The notes beneath the pieces were generated by a model. It made no database searches. It worked only from the letters and a program-made list of their open reading frames with translations, and had not been told where the DNA came from. 9,952 nt of DNA from positions 1 to 9,952 of the forward strand of contig JAGXAV010000042.1 in the NCBI GenBank assembly GCA_018971455.1, given 5' to 3'. A program made the position numbers and the translations under genes. Within the stretch, counting starts at the first letter, position 1, and each line of letters begins with the position of its first letter. This DNA comes from Rhodospirillales bacterium (GTDB lineage: Bacteria; Pseudomonadota; Alphaproteobacteria; Acetobacterales; Acetobacteraceae). Shown one piece after another: positions 6,147 to 9,952 of this stretch.

Positions 6147-7540
6147 GCCAGCTCGCCTTCGGCGCGCAGCATGCGAAGGGATTCGCCGAAGGCGTGCACC
6201 GTGTCGGCGATATCCAGCTCGCTATGGGCGGCCGAGGTGAAGCCGCCGAGGCGCGGGTTGAGATCGACGCCGTTGACCAGCATAGCCAGGCGCAGCCGGT
6301 TGGTCAGCTGGGCGGGCTGGGCCTTCATCTCGGCGAAGTCCACGGCGTGGGGATCGAAGCTCGCGGGCGTGATGGCGCGGCCCTGCGGGTTGAGGAACAG
6401 ATGAAAGCCCGAGGTGGTGCCGTAGACGGCCCAGGGCAGATTTTCGCGCATCAGCACCTCGTTCATGCCGGCGCGCAGCGATTCGGCGCGGGCGGAGGCG
6501 ACGTCGTTGGCATCGCTCTCGGCGAGAATGCCGAGGGCCGCGATGCCGGCCGCCGCCGAGACGGGGTTGGCGTTGAACGTGCCCGGATGGCCGATCTTCT
6601 CCCGCCCGGCCGCCGCGGTCGCCTTGAAATCGAGCAGCGCGAGGATCTCCGGCCGCCCCGCCACGGCGCCGCCCGGCATGCCTCCGGCGAGGATCTTGGC
6701 GAAGGTGGACAGGTCCGGCCGGATGCCGAACGCCGCCTGCGCGCCGCCGCGCGACGTGCGGAACCCGGTGATCACCTCGTCGAAGATCAGCAGCACGCCA
6801 TGGCGGGTGGTGAGATCCCGCAGGGCATGCAGGAAGGACGGCCGCAGCGGCACCTGCCCGAACGAGGAGCCGGTCGGTTCCAGGATGATCGCCGCGATGT
6901 CGGGGTTGGTGGCGAGGGCCGCCGCCACCGCGTCGGTGTCGCCCGGCGCCACCAGCACGGTCTTGTCGGTGATGCCCCGCAGCACGCCGGGCGTGGGTGA
7001 GCCGTCGAAATGGTTGCTGTAGCCGGCGGTCATATGGTCGTGCCAGCCATGGAAATGGCCCTGGAAGCGCAGCAGGGTGGACCGCCCGCTGAAGGCGCGG
7101 GCGAGGCGCACGGCCATCAGCGTCGCCTCGGTCCCCGAGGAGGTGAAGCGCACCCGCTCGGCCGAGGGCACCAGGCGCTGGATGGCGCGCACCCAGGCGA
7201 TCTCGCGCGGGTGGTTGGCGCCGAACTGCGCCCCCTGCTCCGCCGCCTCGGCAATCGCCGCCGCCACCTGGGGATGGCCGTGGCCCAGGATCAGCGCGCC
7301 GTGCCCACCGAAATAATCGACGTAGCGATTTCCATCGACATCCCATTTATGGCTGCCCTTGGCGCGCTCGACATAGATGCCCCAAGGCTCGAGGTAGCGC
7401 GAATCATGGGCGATGCCGCTTGGCAGCAGCTCCGCCGCCTCGGCCGCCAGGGCGCCGGAGCCGGCGGTGCGCGCGCGATAGGCCGCAACGATGCGCGAAT
7501 TGACGCGCGGATCCTCGAACTTCGTGGCGGCCGACATCAT
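6143..7540 (-). CDS. class III aminotransferase (glutamate-1-semialdehyde aminomutase-like)
   Basis: A 465-residue PLP-dependent enzyme of aminotransferase class III. Visible motifs: ELLPSGIAHDSRY (37-49), FGGHGALILGHGHP (77-90), the phosphate-binding TSSGTEATLMAVRLAR (133-148), GHFHGWHD (161-168), IFDEVITGFR (252-261, with D254 contacting the pyridine nitrogen) and TFAKILAGGMPGGA (279-292, Schiff-base K282). The overall pattern is that of the GSA aminomutase-like subgroup (COG0001). The amidase partner and divergent hydrolase argue for a catabolic or specialised aminotransferase rather than tetrapyrrole synthesis, so I do not call it hemL. The start is at one of two adjacent ATGs (7540 or 7537). 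GAGGGAG lies 4 and 7 bases upstream of them respectively, so 7537 (MSAATK) is equally possible. A longer frame to 7603 adds 21 residues without family character. It is the first gene of a two-gene operon with the amidase. Confidence 0.9.
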   Translation of the reverse strand: MMSAATKFEDPRVNSRIVAAYRARTAGSGALAAEAAELLPSGIAHDSRYLEPWGIYVERAKGSHKWDVDGNRYVDYFGGHGALILGHGHPQVAAAIAEAAEQGAQFGANHPREIAWVRAIQRLVPSAERVRFTSSGTEATLMAVRLARAFSGRSTLLRFQGHFHGWHDHMTAGYSNHFDGSPTPGVLRGITDKTVLVAPGDTDAVAAALATNPDIAAIILEPTGSSFGQVPLRPSFLHALRDLTTRHGVLLIFDEVITGFRTSRGGAQAAFGIRPDLSTFAKILAGGMPGGAVAGRPEILALLDFKATAAAGREKIGHPGTFNANPVSAAAGIAALGILAESDANDVASARAESLRAGMNEVLMRENLPWAVYGTTSGFHLFLNPQGRAITPASFDPHAVDFAEMKAQPAQLTNRLRLAMLVNGVDLNPRLGGFTSAAHSELDIADTVHAFGESLRMLRAEGELA

Positions 7541-7653
7541 TCTGCTCCCTCGCTGCCTCGTCGCAGTCTGGGCCAATCCGCCCGCTTTGGGGAGGGGTTG
7601 CAAGATGGCGCCGCCGCCGCGACCATTCCTCCCAGCACGTGCGGGAGGAGCCG
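7541..7653. promoter_or_regulatory. divergent spacer between aminotransferase and COG3964 genes
   Basis: This 113-base spacer should hold promoters for the minus-strand aminotransferase-amidase operon and for the + strand metallo-amidohydrolase. I see no clear -35/-10 pair on either strand. Its most marked element is the near-palindrome at 7627-7649, listed separately. The GGGAG Shine-Dalgarno of the aminotransferase lies at its left edge, on the minus strand. Confidence 0.4.
7627..7649 (+). promoter_or_regulatory. predicted hairpin covering the ribosome binding site
   Basis: TCCTCCC (7627-7633) is the exact reverse complement of GGGAGGA (7643-7649). Between them A is followed by the 8-base palindrome GCACGTGC (7635-7642). 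As RNA this folds into a 7-bp stem, a bulged A, two further G-C pairs and an ACGU loop. The right arm is the Shine-Dalgarno GGGAGGAG of the gene that starts at 7654, so the fold would hide it. As DNA the same element is a near-perfect 23-base palindrome and could be a protein-binding site. Confidence 0.5.
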
Positions 7654-8784
7654 ATGTTCGACCTGATTCTCACCGGTGGGCGGGTGATCGACCCGGCCCA
7701 GGGGCTGGACGAGGTGCTCGACATCGCCTTCGCCGATGGCCGCGTCGCCGCCCTCGGCCACGGCCTCGGCGAGGCCGCGCAGACTCGCGACGTCACCGGG
7801 CGCATCGTGACGCCCGGGCTGATCGACCTGCACACCCATGTCTATTGGGGCGGCACCTCGCTCGGCGTCGATCCGGATTCCTACGCCAAGAGCAGCGGGC
7901 TGACGACGCTGATCGACGCCGGGTCCGCCGGGCCCGGCAATATCGCCGGCTTTCGCGCCCACGTCATCGAGCGCGCGGAGGTGCACATCCTGCCCTTCCT
8001 CAACATCAGCTTCGCCGGCATCTTCGCCTTCCACTGGGACCTCAATGTCGGCGAGTGCACCGATCTGCGCCTGCTGAACCCGCGCGTGGCGCTGGCCGTC
8101 GCCAAGCAGCAGAGCGATCTCGTGGTCGGCGTGAAGGTGCGCATCGGCGGCGGCACCTCCGGCGCCCTCGGCGCGATGCCGATGCAGATCGCGCTCGAGG
8201 TGGCCGAGCATGCCGGCCTGCCGCTGATGGGGCATCTGGACAACCCGCCGCCATCGCGCCGCGAGGTGCTGGCCATGCTGCGCAAGGGCGACATCCTCAC
8301 CCATTGCTTCCGCCCGTTCCCCAACGCCCCGGTGGCGCCGGATGGCGGCATCGAGGCCGACGTGCTGGACGCCCGGGCCCGCGGGATCATCTTCGATATC
8401 GGCCACGGCCGCGGCTCCTTCGGCTTCGCCTCGGCAATGGCCATGGTGCGGAACGGCTTCCTGCCCGATGTAATCTCGTCGGACGTCCACCTCACCTCGA
8501 TCGACGGGCCGGCCTTCGACCTGCTGACGACGATGTCGAAATTCCTCCATCTCGGCGTGGCCCTGCCGGAGATCGTGCGCGCGACGACAATCAACGCGGC
8601 CCGGGCGGTGCGCCTGGAAGATCGCGGCACGCTCAGGCCCGGCCTGCTCGGCGACGCCACCGTGCTCAGCGTGGAGGCCGGCCGCTTCACCTTCACCGAT
8701 GCGATCGGCGAGACGGTCGAGAGCCATGAGCGGCTCGCCTGCCGCGGCATCGTACTCAACGGCCGCTGGTGGCACGGCGCGTGA
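7654..8784 (+). CDS. amidohydrolase/deacetylase family metallohydrolase (COG3964-like)
   Basis: A 376-residue amidohydrolase-superfamily enzyme with a dihydroorotase-like layout: an N-terminal beta-sandwich piece (FDLILTGGRVIDP, 2-14), a TIM barrel with a two-metal site, and a C-terminal return to the sandwich (GTLRPGLLGDATVL, 325-338). Probable metal ligands: H60 and H62 in IDLHTHVYWGG, bridging K161 in VGVKVR, H194 in LMGHLDN, H217 in ILTHCFRP and catalytic D277 in ISSDVH. The HTHVYWGG and SSDVH motifs point to the COG3964 group; a member of that group, Atu3266, has to my recollection been shown to deacetylate acetyl-(R)-mandelate. The physiological substrate here is unknown. The start at ATG 7654 is preferred because GGGAGGAG precedes it. 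A GTG at 7639 would put that RBS inside the gene. The gene stands alone and its TGA abuts the stop of the convergent DapA-like gene with no gap. Confidence 0.88.
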   Translation: MFDLILTGGRVIDPAQGLDEVLDIAFADGRVAALGHGLGEAAQTRDVTGRIVTPGLIDLHTHVYWGGTSLGVDPDSYAKSSGLTTLIDAGSAGPGNIAGFRAHVIERAEVHILPFLNISFAGIFAFHWDLNVGECTDLRLLNPRVALAVAKQQSDLVVGVKVRIGGGTSGALGAMPMQIALEVAEHAGLPLMGHLDNPPPSRREVLAMLRKGDILTHCFRPFPNAPVAPDGGIEADVLDARARGIIFDIGHGRGSFGFASAMAMVRNGFLPDVISSDVHLTSIDGPAFDLLTTMSKFLHLGVALPEIVRATTINAARAVRLEDRGTLRPGLLGDATVLSVEAGRFTFTDAIGETVESHERLACRGIVLNGRWWHGA

Positions 8785-9714
8785 TCAGCCGATCTGCTTC
8801 AGCCGGATCTCCTGTCGGCACATCAGAAAGGCGATCTCGGCCAGTTCACGCGCCGTGAGGCGGCTGGCCGGCGCACGCTGGGCGGGGCTGGCGATGGCGC
8901 CGCGCAGGGCGAGCACATGCTTGCGCACCGCGAGGCCAGGGCCGGGCTGCTGCTCGTAGCGGGCGAGCGGCAGATAGGCATCGAAGATGTCGGCCGCGCG
9001 CTCGCGCTGCCCGGCCGAATATGCGGCCACCACGCCGGCCATCATTTCGGGATAGGCAAAGCCGGTCATCGCTCCGTCCGCGCCGCGACCCATCTCCTCG
9101 GGCAGGAACAGGCCGCCATTGCCGGTGAGGATGCTGATGCGCCGCATGTCGGCCATGTCGCGCAGGGCCGAAATCTTGGCCAGCCCCGGCCAATCCTCGG
9201 CCTTGAGCATCACCATCGTGGGCAGAGCGTCGACCAGCCGCCGAATTGTGCCAACGCTGGCGTGCACGCCGGTCGCCTGAGGGAAATCCTGCAAGACGAA
9301 CGGAATATCGCCCAGGACTTCGGCGACGTGATGGAAATACGCGACGATCGCCTCCTCCGTCCGCAGCCCGGACTGCGGGGCGACCATCACGCCCGCGGCG
9401 CCCCCATCCATCACCGTACGGGCCAGCGCGCCCATCGCCGCGAAACCGGGGCTGGAGACGCCGACCACCACCGGCACCCGGCCCGCCACGCAGGCGACGA
9501 CGTGGCGTGCGAACCCGACGGCTTCGGCCTCGGTCAGCTTCGGCGCCTCGCCCATCATGCCGAGAATGGTCAGCCCGGTGGCGCCGCGCGCGAGATAGAA
9601 CTCCACCATGCGCGCGGTGCTCGCGGCGTCGATCGCGCCCGCCTCGGTGAACGGCGTGACGGCGATGACGAAGACGCCGCGTGCCGATTCATCGAGGCGG
9701 GCGGCGCTCATCAT
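8785..9714 (-). CDS. DapA-superfamily aldolase/lyase (dihydrodipicolinate synthase family protein)
   Basis: A 309-residue (beta/alpha)8 protein of the DHDPS/N-acetylneuraminate lyase superfamily, of typical length. It shows GVFVIAVTPFTEAGAID (13-29), ILGMMGEAPKLTEAE (50-64), VVVGVSS (82-88) and the strand MVMLKAED (167-174), where K171 is the probable Schiff-base lysine. It also shows TGNGGLFLPEEMGRGADGAM (197-216). Two other active-site motifs of DapA are changed: the TTGE loop reads MMGE (53-56), and the YNxP motif reads QDFP (142-145), so the catalytic Thr and Tyr are absent. It is therefore unlikely to make dihydrodipicolinate for lysine. A pyruvate- or 2-oxo-acid-type lyase or dehydratase of unknown substrate is more likely. 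Two tandem ATGs open the gene; the first (9714) overlaps the stop of the upstream CDGSH gene, with no clear Shine-Dalgarno, so translation is probably coupled to that gene. Confidence 0.87.
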   Translation of the reverse strand: MMSAARLDESARGVFVIAVTPFTEAGAIDAASTARMVEFYLARGATGLTILGMMGEAPKLTEAEAVGFARHVVACVAGRVPVVVGVSSPGFAAMGALARTVMDGGAAGVMVAPQSGLRTEEAIVAYFHHVAEVLGDIPFVLQDFPQATGVHASVGTIRRLVDALPTMVMLKAEDWPGLAKISALRDMADMRRISILTGNGGLFLPEEMGRGADGAMTGFAYPEMMAGVVAAYSAGQRERAADIFDAYLPLARYEQQPGPGLAVRKHVLALRGAIASPAQRAPASRLTARELAEIAFLMCRQEIRLKQIG

Positions 9715-9952
9715 ACGGTCTTGTGCGTGCCGTCGCAGAGCGGCGCGCCGGCGCTGTGCTTGCACGCGCAGAACCAGGCATCCCCGTCCTTCTCGGCCTT
9801 GTACTCCTTCGGCGCGAAGCCGCTGCCCTTGTGCGAGCCGTCGCAGAAGGGCTGGTTGGCGCTCTTGCCGCAGGCGCACCACCAATAGGATTTGCCGGCT
9901 TCCACGCTGACCTTCATGGGCGCCTTGCCGGCGATGACGGGAGAGAGCGACA
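9711..9952 (-). CDS. dual CDGSH iron-sulfur domain protein (5' end at window edge)
   Basis: A small protein with two CDGSH [2Fe-2S] motifs: CACGKSANQPFCDGSH, then CACKHSAGAPLCDGTH. Each has the three Cys and one His that bind a redox-active, labile cluster (C-x-C-x2-S-x3-P-x-C-D-G-S/T-H). Soluble bacterial two-motif forms are monomeric, unlike the membrane-anchored mitoNEET dimer, and there is no membrane segment here. An ATG at 9917 would give 68 residues, but the frame stays open to the edge and reads SLSPVIAGKAP before it, much like the usual N-terminus of this family. The codon at the edge ends in TG, so a start codon probably lies exactly there with its first base outside the window. The stop overlaps the start of the DapA-like gene (ATGA), so the two are probably co-expressed. 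Role: electron transfer or Fe-S handling, unspecified. Confidence 0.88.
   Translation of the reverse strand, partial: SLSPVIAGKAPMKVSVEAGKSYWWCACGKSANQPFCDGSHKGSGFAPKEYKAEKDGDAWFCACKHSAGAPLCDGTHKTV

Noticed and set aside
5295..6404. Long open frame on the + strand opposite the amidase and aminotransferase
   Set aside because: The translation is rich in Arg, Gly, Ala and His with no family motif, and it lies antisense to two genes with clear catalytic motifs. Long antisense frames are expected at this GC content.
6143..7540. Calling the aminotransferase hemL (glutamate-1-semialdehyde aminomutase)
   Set aside because: The fold and motifs fit the wider subgroup, but the amidase partner and hydrolase neighbours argue against tetrapyrrole synthesis.
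7604..7653. ATG at 7604 with GGGGAGGGG upstream, a possible leader peptide before the COG3964 gene
   Set aside because: The frame does not stop before the gene but runs for hundreds of codons out of frame through it, so it is not a short leader ORF. The Shine-Dalgarno-like run is too far from the ATG to be convincing.
7639..7653. GTG at 7639 as an alternative start of the COG3964 gene
   Set aside because: It would encode the GGGAGGAG ribosome binding site as protein and adds MREEP ahead of the normal family start MFDLILTGG.
8785..9714. Calling the DapA-like gene dapA
   Set aside because: The Thr-Thr and Tyr motifs needed for dihydrodipicolinate synthesis are replaced by Met-Met and QDFP.
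8917..9888. Long + strand open frame opposite the DapA-like and CDGSH genes
   Set aside because: It shows no recognisable domain and a composition typical of antisense reading; the minus-strand genes carry unmistakable motifs.
1..9952. Search for tRNA or rRNA genes, IS elements, CRISPR repeats and phage genes
   Set aside because: I saw no regular direct repeats, transposase or integrase motifs, or tRNA-like cloverleaf sequences, and the window is almost entirely filled by metabolic genes.

Overview
The window looks like a piece of a GC-rich (roughly two thirds or more G+C) bacterial chromosome. The gene families, tight packing and third-position GC bias suggest an alphaproteobacterium, probably of the Hyphomicrobiales or a relative. 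That assignment is an inference from gene content; no rRNA or tRNA is present to confirm it. Nearly every base is coding. I see no mobile element, CRISPR array, rRNA or tRNA.

Layout, left to right. A possible C-terminal end of a + strand gene lies at 1-50. A minus-strand operon follows: a Zn-ribbon/OB-fold (DUF35) protein (96-488), its thiolase-like partner (494-1663), and upstream of both a short, apparently truncated amidohydrolase (1689-2081). A divergent spacer leads to a + strand CE4 deacetylase (2223-3077). Its 3' end overlaps a convergent TrmO/TsaA-type tRNA methyltransferase gene (3058-3513, minus). A second divergent spacer with a TTGACA box leads to a family III CoA-transferase (3583-4737, +). 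Its stop codon interleaves with that of a minus-strand pair, an amidase-signature hydrolase (4734-6146) and a class III aminotransferase (6143-7540), which overlap by ATGA. A third divergent spacer, carrying a hairpin over a Shine-Dalgarno sequence, leads to a COG3964-type metallo-amidohydrolase (7654-8784, +). This abuts a minus-strand pair: a DapA-superfamily aldolase/lyase (8785-9714) coupled to a dual-CDGSH iron-sulfur protein (9711 to the right edge).

Taken together this reads as a catabolic or accessory-metabolism neighbourhood. It holds enzymes for CoA activation (CoA-transferase), C-C bond cleavage or formation (thiolase-fold/DUF35 pair, DapA-like lyase), amine transfer (PLP aminotransferase), and several unrelated amide or ester hydrolases (amidase, COG3964 amidohydrolase, CE4 deacetylase). 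An N-acylated or amide-containing carboxylic acid is a reasonable guess at the type of substrate, but no substrate can be read from the sequence. TrmO is a tRNA-modification gene and probably just a neighbour.

The points most worth a second look are the thiolase-like protein that lacks the nucleophilic cysteine, the DapA-like protein that lacks the family's Thr-Thr and Tyr catalytic motifs, the amidohydrolase remnant fused to an unrecognised C-terminal tail, and the predicted hairpin masking the ribosome binding site of the COG3964 gene.
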